Shown here in pieces: positions 18,501-28,099 of a stretch of DNA of 64,000 nt (its first letter is position 1; each line of letters starts with the position of its first letter). A program made the translations under genes and the position numbers. Below the pieces are notes generated by a model. That model saw nothing but the letters and a program-made list of their open reading frames with translations. It was not told where the DNA came from and did not search any database. Source of the DNA: Campanula takesimana (taxonomy: Eukaryota > Streptophyta > Magnoliopsida > Asterales > Campanulaceae); the NCBI GenBank assembly GCA_026119855.1, contig JAOWBW010001131.1, positions 248,001 to 312,000 on the forward strand. The letters run 5' to 3'.

Positions 18501-20789
18501 TTGCCAACCTGAGCTGCCTAGCCGCGACGAACGATTAATGTTACCGTGGGAAAACTCTTTTTATAAACAACAGTATGAGAGACATAAATTAGGAGACACA
18601 AACCTGGGGGCCTATGCCAGCTCGGTTGTACAAGGATGCTTCAAGGTTGACAACTTGATCGAACACTTAACAATCATGCTGAAGCAAGCAAGCAGTAGAC
18701 ATGAGAGAGAACAAGGTGAAAGCAAGTCGACCGAAATAGCAAGCAATCAGCTCACACATGTCATTCACAATCAGAACTAGAGAGGTGGCCAACCTCATCG
18801 AGATCACCGATAAAACCTCAGTGTACAGAGCACCCAAGAGACAAGTAGAACAACGAGAATACGCATAGGATGACTCATTAGAATCGCCTACGAGAACCAT
18901 CATGAATGCCGACCTGAAAGTCAGATGTTAAGGAAGAAAACAACCACCCCTGCAAATAATATAGTAGACCGCACGGATCCAATCTATGCTCTATGCAAGT
19001 AGATGGACCTACAAACACTCTAATCAACTCGCCGGCACAAGCTTTGTTCAGAAAAATACAGATTAGACTGCTTTTATGGAAACAGAGGCATCAAATGGCC
19101 ATCACTGGGAACATCCGATCGTACTCAGCTCCAGGCCAAACACAACAGCTAGCCATGCAGTGTACGCTCTGGCTCGAACTAGCAATGGACTCATGAATGC
19201 ACATGCTCTGATAGAGAGTACCCAACCCATGAGCAAGCTGCAAGTGCAATGATGTAGCTCACTGAGCTTGCTCCCTCGCGCAACTGTTATCCTGCCGACC
19301 TGATCCATCTTGCGAGTGACGACCACTCTCCTATCAGGACTATGAGGAAGATCTTAATATTATGCAATTATCCTATACTAATATACATTTGTTTGACACT
19401 AAACGATTTAAGCAACGTTATACATACCGTCTTCAATTTGTACTTTACAGATACAGAGACAGCACAAGCAAAGTTTGACAAGAATAAAATCCATGATGGC
19501 GAGGCCATGCCTGAACAAGCTGCGAGCAACCTAATACAAATCTTGATTACTGATCTTGAGCGCTAAGGACCTCAAATGTCTTCGCCTCGCTAACGCAACT
19601 CCGTGAACCACCTAGACCATCTCGTCAGCAGGTGTACTCGTTCCAACTCTCTGTTAATATTTAAAAAATTCTTTGTCATAACCTAGTACATTTTTACATC
19701 ATGCCTAGCAAATTAAATCATATGCATAGTAGGCTCATGGCTATTAAATGATTCAAAGTCAGAACAACTTTGTAACAGGCTATAAATGTCTAAACATGGG
19801 CAAAGAGCGTGGGTATATGCTTCAAATACAAGTACTATAGGATACCTGGTTGCATATTCTTGCACACGAGCTCAGGGAATTCGTAATGATTTCCATGTCC
19901 TTACTCGATCTAGATGCGATGATAGGAATCTGAACAGCTCGAATAACACAGGTTAAGGGCTTAGTCTGAAAGACACCATCGTTAAAAGAAGCTTCACGAA
20001 GCCCAGACCTGCTCGTCTACGACACTCGAGCCCGTTTTCTTCCCCCATGTGAGAAGTGGTAAAAGCACCTCGGGCGCAGGCCTTTATCTTCTCGTAAAAG
20101 ATTAACTCGATTATATGTCTAGTGCTTACCCCACTCAGGTGAACTTGTTCTAACTCTTGGTCGTGATCAATATAAATTAATAAATTCGGTTGAAATTCAA
20201 GGTTCTTTTTCCTGAAGAATAACTGGTGTGTCGCATGAGATTATGTGCATAATAACCAGCAAACTATGCACCTGAATAGACATGGTGCATGATCAAGTCA
20301 ATTGAAAATTATGTGGGTATTTTTCTTGAAGTATTAACCTGATTAGTGAACTTTTTCATGATGACTAAGCTCCAATGCTAAAAATATAAGCATGTATTTG
20401 ATAAATTGAGTATATAGTACACCTAAAAGCTACATGATGTATTTCCTCAAATTGTTAGCATGATAAGTGGAAACTTCCATGCTGGGTATGCTGGTATGCT
20501 TATTCAAATACTAAAATTGACTTCTGCTTGGTGTCCCCATTTTGATTTAACCTTTGAGAATTTTGGTAAGTTATCAAAGTGTACCGTTGTTACCGTCGAC
20601 CTAGGCTTTACAGATTACTTTTTTGCACTAGCACTAGCATTTTGTTTCAAATGGCTGCTCAATAATTTTTGTTCAATATGATACATCAATACCATGGATT
20701 TTATTCATACAAATGCTGAAATGCCTATGAATCTAAGTATAATTGTTGTTTTCCAAGGTACAACGAGCGTATTTGCAAGCACACCATTC
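15542..20789 (+). other. LARD interior without recognisable genes
   Basis: Only short frames occur. One small frame at 15631-15753 (40 codons, Lys/Glu-rich) sits where gag would begin and may be its remnant. From 16200 to 20789 the sequence is of moderate GC content with no family I recognise and no strong internal repeat. Confidence 0.5.
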
Positions 20790-21330
20790 CTCGTCTTGAA
20801 CGAGCCAAAGCCTTGGGCAGACCCAAGCACTCCGGTCCTCGTCTTGAACGAGTCAAAGCCTTGGGACAAACCCAAGCACACCAGTCCTTGTCATGAACGA
20901 GCCAAAGCCTTGGGACAGACCCAAGCACACCAGTCCTCATCTTGAAGGAGCCAAAGCCTTGGGACAGACCCAAGCACTCCGGTCCTCTTCTTGATAAAGC
21001 ATCAAAGCCTTGGACAGACCCAAGCACACCAGTCCTCGTCTTGAACGAGCCAAAGCCTTGGGACAGACCCAAGCACTCCGGTCCTCGTCTTGAACGAGTC
21101 AAAGCCTTGGGACAGACCCAAGCACACCAGTCCTCGTCTTGAACGAGCCAAAGCCTTAGGACAGACCCAAGCACACCAGTCCTCATCTTGAATAAGCCAA
21201 AGCCTTGGGACAGACCCAAGCACTCCGTCCTCTTCTTGATAAAGCATCAAAGCCTTGGGACAGACCCAAGCACCCCGGTCCTCTTCTTGATAAAGCATCA
21301 AAGCCTTGGGATAGATCTAAGCACACTTCG
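20790..21330 (+). repeat. Tandem array 1: ~49-bp unit, about 11 copies
   Basis: The phrase CAAAGCCTTGGGACAGACC recurs every 48-51 bp. Units alternate between CACTCCGG and CACACCAG variants and between GAACGAGC and GATAAAGCA variants, suggesting higher-order duplication. Confidence 0.9.
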
Positions 21331-21334
21331 TCTC

Positions 21335-21925
21335 GACATGGTTAAGTCTTGTCTTGAACAAGCAATCTTTGGTTAAGTCTTGCCCGAGCAAGCAATACAC
21401 CTCGTTTTCATGAGCTAAGCCTTGCCCTAGCAAGCAATCTTTGGTTAAGTCTTTCCCGAGCAAGCAATACACCTCGTTTTCACGAGCTAAGCCTTGCCCT
21501 AGCAAGCAATCTTTAGTTAAGTCTTGCCCGAGCAAGAAATACACCTCGTTTTCACGAGCTAAGCCTTGCCCTAGAAAGCAACCTTTGGTTAAGTCTTGCC
21601 CGAGCAAAAAATACACCTCGTTTTCACGAGCTAAGCCTTGCCCTAGAAAGCAACTTTGGTTAAGTCTTACCCGAGCAAGCAATACACCTCGTTTTCACGA
21701 GCTAAGCCTTGCCCTAGAAAGCAATTTGGTTAAGTCTTGCCGAGCAAGCAATACACTCGTTTTCACGAGCTAAGTCTTGCCCTAGCAAGTAATCTTTGGT
21801 TAAGTCTTGCCCAAGCAAGCAATACACCTCGTTTTCACGAGCTAAGCCTTGCCCTAGAAAGTAATCTTGGTTAAGTCTTGCTAGCAAGCAATACACCCCG
21901 TTTTTACGAGCTAAGTCTTGTCTTG
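21335..21925 (+). repeat. Tandem array 2: ~72-bp unit, about 8 copies
   Basis: CGTTTTCACGAGCTAAGCC recurs at spacings of 68-72 bp, each unit also holding TTGGTTAAGTCTTGCC. The last units are slightly shortened. Confidence 0.9.
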
Positions 21926-22114
21926 AGCAAGCATCTTCGTCCTCTTCTTGAGCAAGTTAAGCTTTGTCTTAAACAATCCGGTTCCCCACCTTAGATGAGC
22001 TAACTCTTAAAGCAAATCTAGTAAAAGAAGAAGCATTATATATAATCAAGTTCGATCACCAAGCAAGCCCTTGACTTTTCAATTCTTCCGAATCTCACTT
22101 TTTTCGACTCAGAC

Positions 22115-22126
22115 GCAAGGGGCCAC
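22115..22126 (+). promoter_or_regulatory. Putative polypurine tract of the LARD-like element
   Basis: GCAAGGGGCCAC immediately before the 3' LTR. The final AGGGGCCAC is identical to the bases before the 3' LTR of the Tat element. Confidence 0.6.
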
Positions 22127-22548
22127 TGAAAGGAATAACCCGTGAGCGGTTATTGGGCTTGCCCGGTTCAAACCTAGTGGGCATCATGGATCCTTTATAG
22201 TAAAAAGCCCATCTCGTCTCTACATGTTACCGGGCCATTAGGGACCACAAGACTCCTTTAACCTAATATGGATAAGGATAAGCTAATGAAATCATTAGAG
22301 ATAAGGGTGACCTCACCTTATCTAGAACTTGGGGAGCAAGCCGTCTTTCCTCTATAAATAAGGGTCTCAAACCCTAATTTCAGGTGAAATCTCTCTCCCT
22401 TTGCTCTTTCTCATGGTCCAAGATTTATCTTCATAGAGCATCTAACTTATTCTCACGCTCACGTGCGTTCGTCTTTTTCAGGTCTATAGCAAGGCGTTCC
22501 AGATATCCAACTTGGATCCGGCACATTGATCACTTTTTTGCTCGACCA
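22127..22548 (+). repeat. 3' LTR of the LARD-like element
   Basis: 422 bp, nearly identical to 15098-15521. It is followed by GATAC, the target repeat, and then the resumed foldback element. Confidence 0.85.
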
Positions 22549-22722
22549 GATACATTAGTTTTTACCTAATGTATCCAAGTGAAACCATTGGATACATTAG
22601 TTTTTACCTAATGTATCCAAGTAATGTATCCAAGTGAACCATTGGATACATTAGGTAAAACCTAATGTATCCAAGTTCTCACGGTTCTCACGATATTTAG
22701 GTTCTCACAGGAGCACGACCCT

Positions 22723-22730
22723 ATAATATA

Positions 22731-22808
<78 letters not shown>

Positions 22809-22815
22809 TACATTG
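22723..22815. repeat. (TA)n microsatellite
   Basis: Alternating TA with few interruptions, next to the right end of the split foldback element. Confidence 0.9.
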
Positions 22816-22990
22816 GTCCGGTCCAGAACCGTGTAAATATTTATCAAAACCAGAACCGAACCGAACCGATTAACCAGTTCTATAAGAATTTGAAACCAGA
22901 ACCAGACCAATACTATTGGTCCGGTCCCGTTTTTTGGGTTTGGTCTAATTCCATTGGTCTGGCCCTGTTCCATATTTTTTCTGCACAACC
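22816..22990. repeat. hAT-like MITE remnant (GGTCCGGTCC type)
   Basis: Contains GGTCCGGTCCAGAACCG and its inverse-like GGTCCGGTCCCGTTTTTTGG, with AACCGAACCGAACC runs. The termini are not defined. Confidence 0.4.
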
Positions 22991-23121
22991 CTAATTTTAT
23001 GACCTTGTTTGACTACAGGTCACAGGGTTGGTCTTAAAATATCCTCAAATTTTGGGCCATGTTCAAAATTATAATTTAAGCCCAAAATTATTTATAAAAG
23101 AAACCAAATGTAATATTATCT

Positions 23122-23226
23122 TTTATCTTTCCGTTTCAAAATAAATGTTCAAAATGTAATTTTGTTATTGATAAACGAGCAAAATTGAAAGAAAAAAAAA
23201 TTATTCATTTTCAGACTGAAGGGAGT
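23122..23226. repeat. Short Stowaway-like MITE fragment
   Basis: CTTTCCGTTTCAAAATAAATG at the left and CATTTTCAGACTGAAGGGAG at the right form an imperfect inverted pair, followed by TA. Confidence 0.5.
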
Positions 23227-23418
23227 ATTGAAAGTTGACTCTTAGAGGTGCTTACCTCACACATGCTAAAAGCTGACCTTGACACAGATTAAATTAAAAA
23301 TAATTTAAATTATTACCCAAGATTATTTTATAATACCAAAAGAATAAATAACTACCCGTAATAGAGGGAGTATTGGAAAGCTGTGAAGGTTCAAATGTTG
23401 TTTGTGTCATAGAGAAAC

Positions 23419-23591
23419 CAATGTTCTAAAAAACCATCGTCTAGGCTGCTTAGGACCCGCCTAGGCGCTAGCGTTCATGAAACGCCTAGGTCCCGTCTAA
23501 GATATTATAGTTATTTCTGAATTCTTGGCCCCGCCTAGATCCGCGGCGGCCCTGCGGCACCTAACAACCGCCTAGCATTTTTTAGAACACC
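23419..23591. mobile_element. CCTAGGCG-type palindromic MITE
   Basis: Ends ATGTTCTAAAAAACC and TTTTTTAGAACACC, bordered by GAGAAAC on both sides (23412-23418 and 23592-23598). The interior is GC-rich with repeated GCCTAGGCGC and CGCCTAGGTCC palindromes. The duplication length fits a hAT-type MITE, but the family assignment is inference. Confidence 0.6.
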
Positions 23592-23750
23592 GAGAAACTA
23601 CAATCAGTGCAACAAGAAAGATCCAAATTCCAAACTAAGATAGGAATGGAAAGGAAAGGAAAGCAAATGGATGCCTTTTCATTGGTTTTGTTTTCTCCTA
23701 CGCGGCTGAGAATTTTTCTCTACATATTTTTGTTGGTTATTAAATTTATA

Positions 23751-23987
23751 TTCCATCTGTTCCAGAAAAATAGTCTCATTGATTTTTTATGGTCAACCTA
23801 AATGAACTTTGACCAAACATTGATGTTGATCTACTCATTCTAGTGAAGTTGTAAAAATTATAATCGACAAATCATTAAGTGATTTATCAATAACAATTTT
23901 TAAAATTTCATTGTATGTTTAGTCAAAGTTCATTTAATTTGACCATAAAAAATCAAAATGAGACTATATTTCTGAGAAAGAGGGAGA
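23751..23987. mobile_element. Stowaway-type MITE
   Basis: TA-flanked. Terminal arms of about 60 bp pair: AGTCTCATTGATTTTTTATG on the left with CATAAAAAATCAAAATGAG on the right. Confidence 0.8.
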
Positions 23988-24078
23988 TATGGGAACTACA
24001 AAAACATGTCCCCACTTGTTTACCTAGTCCACGTCTGTATTGTAATTTAGCCTTATCAAAGTTGACAAAAGCCATTGG

Positions 24079-24258
24079 ATGACGATGACCAACTCAACGA
24101 TAGAACGACAATATATGGTTGTCGGGTCAAAATTGAAGATTGTTGCGTCGGCAGCCGCACGTTGTGCGGAAACGGTGGATTGTTCCGCTGCTTCTCGCGT
24201 ATTCCTGCTTCGCTACATCCAACAGTTGGATCCAGTTTTCCCTCTTTCCAGATCGCGA
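24079..24258 (+). other. Unidentified protein-like stretch
   Basis: A GC-balanced island in AT-rich DNA. From ATG 24079 it encodes a well-mixed peptide containing KIVASAAARCAETVDCSAAS and RVFLLRYIQQLDP before running into low-complexity A-rich sequence. I do not recognise the family. No neighbouring exon or splice partner is visible. It could be an exon fragment carried by a transposon, or chance. Confidence 0.3.
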
Positions 24259-24269
24259 CACGTGTCTTC

Positions 24270-25260
24270 CTTAAAAAAAAAAAACCTAATAACTTTAAAA
24301 TGGTATATCTTGAGATTTATAAGTCGGATTTTTTTAAAAAAAAATACTGTTGTGTTCGTCTCGACGAGACGAATTAAACTACATAGATCATGATATGGTT
24401 TGATTTTTTTTTTTGAAAAAAACATATTTTTTTACACACAAAAAGTTTGAGCTGCTTGTCAGCTGAGATGTAACACTCTGTTCTGATAAAAGTAACAGTT
24501 TCATGTTCAAAAAAGCAATACTTTTTACGGTCAAATGTAACAGCAATTTTACAAGAAAAATTAAATTGTTTGATAGTTTTTTGTGGTTAGAAAAAGTAAT
24601 ATTTGAAGTGTAACAAAGTGAATATATAATTATAATTTCTATATAGATGAATGTAACATTTTTATTTGGTAAATGTTACTTTTCTTCTTTAAAAAAAGGT
24701 AAAAATTCATATATATAATCGAGTTGCATTTCAATTGTTACTTTCTTAATAAAGAATTGTTACATTTGAAATATAATGTTACATTTAAGAATATAAACTG
24801 TTACAATTGAGAAAAAAAAAATGTTACATTCATTTTTTATAAAATGTAACATTAGTTTAGTTTGTCAATCTTATTATAATTTTGAAAAAAAAAAGTGTTA
24901 CATTTGAAAAAAAAAGTGTTACTTTCCTTTATAAAAAGTGTGACCTTAGTTTAGTTGTCAATCTTTATGTTATCTTTAATCTATTGCAGCAAAATTATGG
25001 TACATTTTTTTTTTTTTTAAAATGTTACATTTGAAAAAAAGTGTGTTACATTCCTTTATAAAAAGTTTGACATTGGTTTAGAGTGTCAATCTTTATGTAA
25101 TCTTTAGTCTATTGCACCAAAATTGTGGTACATTTTGAAAAAAATTTGTTACATATGAAAAAAAAAGTGTTACATTTCGTTATAATAAGTGTTACTTTTG
25201 TTGGGAAGAAAAAAATGTTGGAGGTGGCAAAAAAAAAAAAAAAACTGCCTCTTTTAAAAA
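24270..25260. repeat. T-rich GTTACA-repeat region
   Basis: Degenerate repeats with GTGTTACATTTGAAAAAA and TTAGTTTAGTTGTCAATCTT (about 24864, 24957 and 25084). The same sequence type, preceded by GACACGTGTC and GACGAGACGAA, occurs inside the element at 53915-55947. This is therefore a second, less complete copy of that family. Confidence 0.65.
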
Positions 25261-25457
25261 TTATCTTAGTTTTATAATTTGAGCTTTAAATATATAAACA
25301 AATATAGCTAGTGAAACTAGTATTTACTTATATTTTTAAAAGAATTGAATAGTCAAATGAAATAAATTGATCAATTTGAGACAAAATGAGTATAAGTATT
25401 CAAATGGACAATTTATACAAAATCTATATCTCTGTGGACATTCTTTCTTGAGGAAAA

Positions 25458-25595
25458 GGCTTGTGTGATAGGGTCTCACACATAGGATGATCTCGACAAG
25501 AGGGTAAAAGGGCTTGCCCCGTCCCGCCCATAGAGGCAAACTATTTACTCTCTCAACAAGACGCATCTCACGTGTGAGACCGTCTCAACAAATTT
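25458..25595. repeat. Palindromic GTGAGACC MITE-like block
   Basis: GGGTCTCACACATAGGATG at the left and GCATCTCACGTGTGAGACCG at the right are inverse-like. The motif recurs at 26750, 47650-47800, 53930 and 55910. Confidence 0.5.
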
Positions 25596-25831
25596 TTGTA
25601 TTCTTTCTTTTATATCTATAAGTGTATACAAAATACATTCTTTCTTTTATATCTATAGATATACACTTACATATAGATTTTATATCTATAGATATACACT
25701 TCCGTATAGGATGATAGTATATTTAAGTTTATATAATCAATAAAAATGAATTTATAACATGATCATACAAAATTAAATGATAATATCTTTACTAGATATG
25801 GGAAATATAAAAATGGTTAACTATTATTTAT

Positions 25832-26609
25832 TAGGGGTGTAAATGGTTCGGTTAGGGGGGGATTTATGGACCGAACCACTAGTCAACGGTTTGTGAAAAT
25901 TCCAAAACGAACCGAACCATGAAAATTGTCGAACCGAACCAAACCAAACTGCTATGATTTGGTTCGGTTTGGTGCAATTACGTGGTTCAAACCGTGGTTC
26001 AAACCATAGTTTATACTATGGTTCAAATCACGATTCAAACCACAACTCATTATTATATTTGTTTTAATTTTCCGTGATCACGGAGGAAATGCGAAAGATG
26101 TGGGTCTTGAAGAGAAAAGTCGGATGAACAGAGAGACTAGAGGAAGAGAGAGGCCAAAGGAAAAAAAACAGTTTACAATATAGACCGTGGAGAGAAATTG
26201 GTAATTTATGTATCGCAAATCGCAATGAAGATAACAAACGATGAAATTAATATTAAATGAAATACAAAATGGGAGTTAAGATTAGTCTATGTAATGTAGG
26301 CTTTCTTATTGATCTAATAATAAATATTAATAATAATACAAAAATGTTAAATAAGATGTGAAACTGGGGTTGGGATTAGTTTATGTAATGTGGTTTGGTC
26401 TGGCGTTCGGCTTGGTGGTTCGGTCTCGCGGTCTCAAACCGCGGTTCGGTTTGGTTTGGTCTAGGAAGGTCAAACCACTAACCAAACCGAACAATGTGGT
26501 TTGCGAATATTTGAGACCGAACCGAACCATTAGTGCTTGAAACCAAACCGAACCGCATGGTTTGGTTCGGTTTCAAACGCGCGGTTGAACCAAACCATTT
26601 ACACCCCTA
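25832..26609. mobile_element. 778-bp hAT MITE
   Basis: Perfect 8-bp target repeat TTATTTAT (25824-25831 and 26610-26617), the hAT length. Ends TAGGGGTGTAAATGGTTCGG and AACCAAACCATTTACACCCC are inverted. Long subterminal arrays of AACCGAACC / GGTTCGGTTTGG form further palindromes. There is no transposase frame. Confidence 0.9.
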
Positions 26610-26742
26610 TTATTTATAATATCATCATAATAGTCTTTACAATTTATAACTGTGGAATCAATTTAATTTTACCATACGATATCAATGGCGCATAAATGTA
26701 GCACCTAATTAGGTGCCGAAGAGTAAGGTAAATTATAATGGG

Positions 26743-26976
26743 CTGGACTCCTGTGAGACCGTCTCACGGCGCGAGACGGCTCACAACCAAGCCGAACGAG
26801 CTAATTTTTTATTTTAGTTTTTTCGCCCTCCAACTTTTTTTTTTCACACCTTTTTTTGCTCTCCAGCTAAAAGTAATACCCTTCCCCATTAATTAATTAA
26901 TTGACGACGAGTAGAACATTCTTAAATAGAAGAACTACAATTGGATTTGTTTCTATACCTACTCTCTACTACGGAG
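26743..26976. repeat. One-ended fragment of the GTGAGACCGTCTCAC element family
   Basis: GGGCTGGACTCCTGTGAGAC is the inverse of the right end of the element at 53915-55947. The body then diverges, with a CT-rich stretch. Only one end is present. Confidence 0.55.
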
Positions 26977-27080
26977 TACTCCTTCGTCCCATACCTATTG
27001 CTATTAATAGAAGTAAGTATACGAGAATTTAAAAAATATGTTGGAAAAGTTAGTATTTGATGTGGGTAGGAGAGAGAAAT

Positions 27081-27534
27081 TGTTGGAACAATTTATGATC
27101 CTGAATGCCATACTCATATTCAGAATAAGATTGAGGAAGAAGATGAAGGCGGAAGCGAGAACTACCTGTTGAATCCATAGTTTATGTGTTAGGAGATAAA
27201 GAAGAAGGAAGATGTGTTCTTCTAAATGATGAGTGTCTTCTTAATTTCTCATGTACTTCTAACAAATGAAGAGAATTTAGGAGAGATAGTAAGAATTTTA
27301 GTATGTTTTAGGCTTGATGGAAGGCCTTTAAATAGTAACATGGTGACAGTTCATTTAGGAACCACACCCTTTCAACCTTAATGATGTTATATTACCCTTT
27401 TGCTCATCACATTAGATAATTATACACCCAGGAATTCTACACATTTTATTATCAACTATACTTTATATTATATTACAGGTATGATTTCATGTATGGAAAG
27501 CTAAATGACTTGTAGTGCAAGCCATGTTCTAACA
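27081..27534 (-). repeat. 3' LTR of copia element 1
   Basis: 454 bp. In the element's sense it is preceded by CCCAAGTGGGAG (27535-27548), a plausible polypurine tract. Confidence 0.85.
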
Positions 27535-28099
27535 ATCTCCCACTTGGGTTGCAAAACAAGTCTTTCCTTAAAATCATAAGTATACATAATGACAACCCAA
27601 ATGGTGCACTTTGTTGTCACTTATCAATCTCGTTCATTAGTCATTCAAGTATAAGGACTAAAGGGGCAGTCGTTGTATTTGATTCGCAACTAAACCCACA
27701 ATAATCACATATACAAAATCCAACTAAATGACATAGATCAAAAGTATAGATGTGTAGCATGGAACATAATGAATATATATATACATATTCTCCAACTAGT
27801 CCAACCTTAACCAAATGAGATCAAAAACTTTAAAAATGATAGAACAACTTAATGAAAAAACAACACAAACTTCCACTATACTAAATGTTATCAAGATTGT
27901 TACACCCATGTGAAACACTAAAGATGATAACGCTTTCATAAATGGATCCGTTAATATGGAGTTTGATCCTACAAGTTGTATTTCTTTTTTCATTTTTCCT
28001 TTACAACAAGAAATTAATGTATATATGCTTAGACTTTGATAAACTCTTGTTGTTATAAAACTGCTGCCTGATAGTCACAATAAACCTTAATTGGTCTTT

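Larger units (their letters stand above)
15098..22548 (+). mobile_element. Large non-coding LTR retrotransposon (LARD-like, Tat-related)
   Basis: Two LTRs (424 and 422 bp, about eight differences by hand count) begin TGAAAGG and end TCA/CCA, with target repeats TATAC and GATAC. The primer-binding-like segment after the left LTR (TGGTTCCATTGCCGGGAA) is identical to that of the Tat element at 34996-46981, and the bases before the right LTR (AGGGGCCAC) are also shared. The 6.6-kb interior has no gag, protease, RT, RNase H or integrase that I can recognise. Two tandem arrays lie near its 3' end, as reported for Tat/Ogre-type elements. It must depend on another element's proteins. Confidence 0.85.
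14951..22722. mobile_element. Foldback element split by a large LTR element
   Basis: The left portion 14951-15097 starts GGTGCTCAAATGAGAACC. The right portion 22549-22722 ends GGTTCTCACAGGAGCACGAC. Both carry GGATACATTAG / CTAATGTATCC palindromes and would be continuous without the LTR element inserted at 15098-22548. Its organisation equals the intact small copy at 6193-6412. Confidence 0.75.

Noticed and set aside
20694..21896. Open frames of 60-164 codons across the LARD tandem arrays
   Set aside because: Unit lengths and indels make overlapping frames on both strands with no start context or family; they follow from the repeats.
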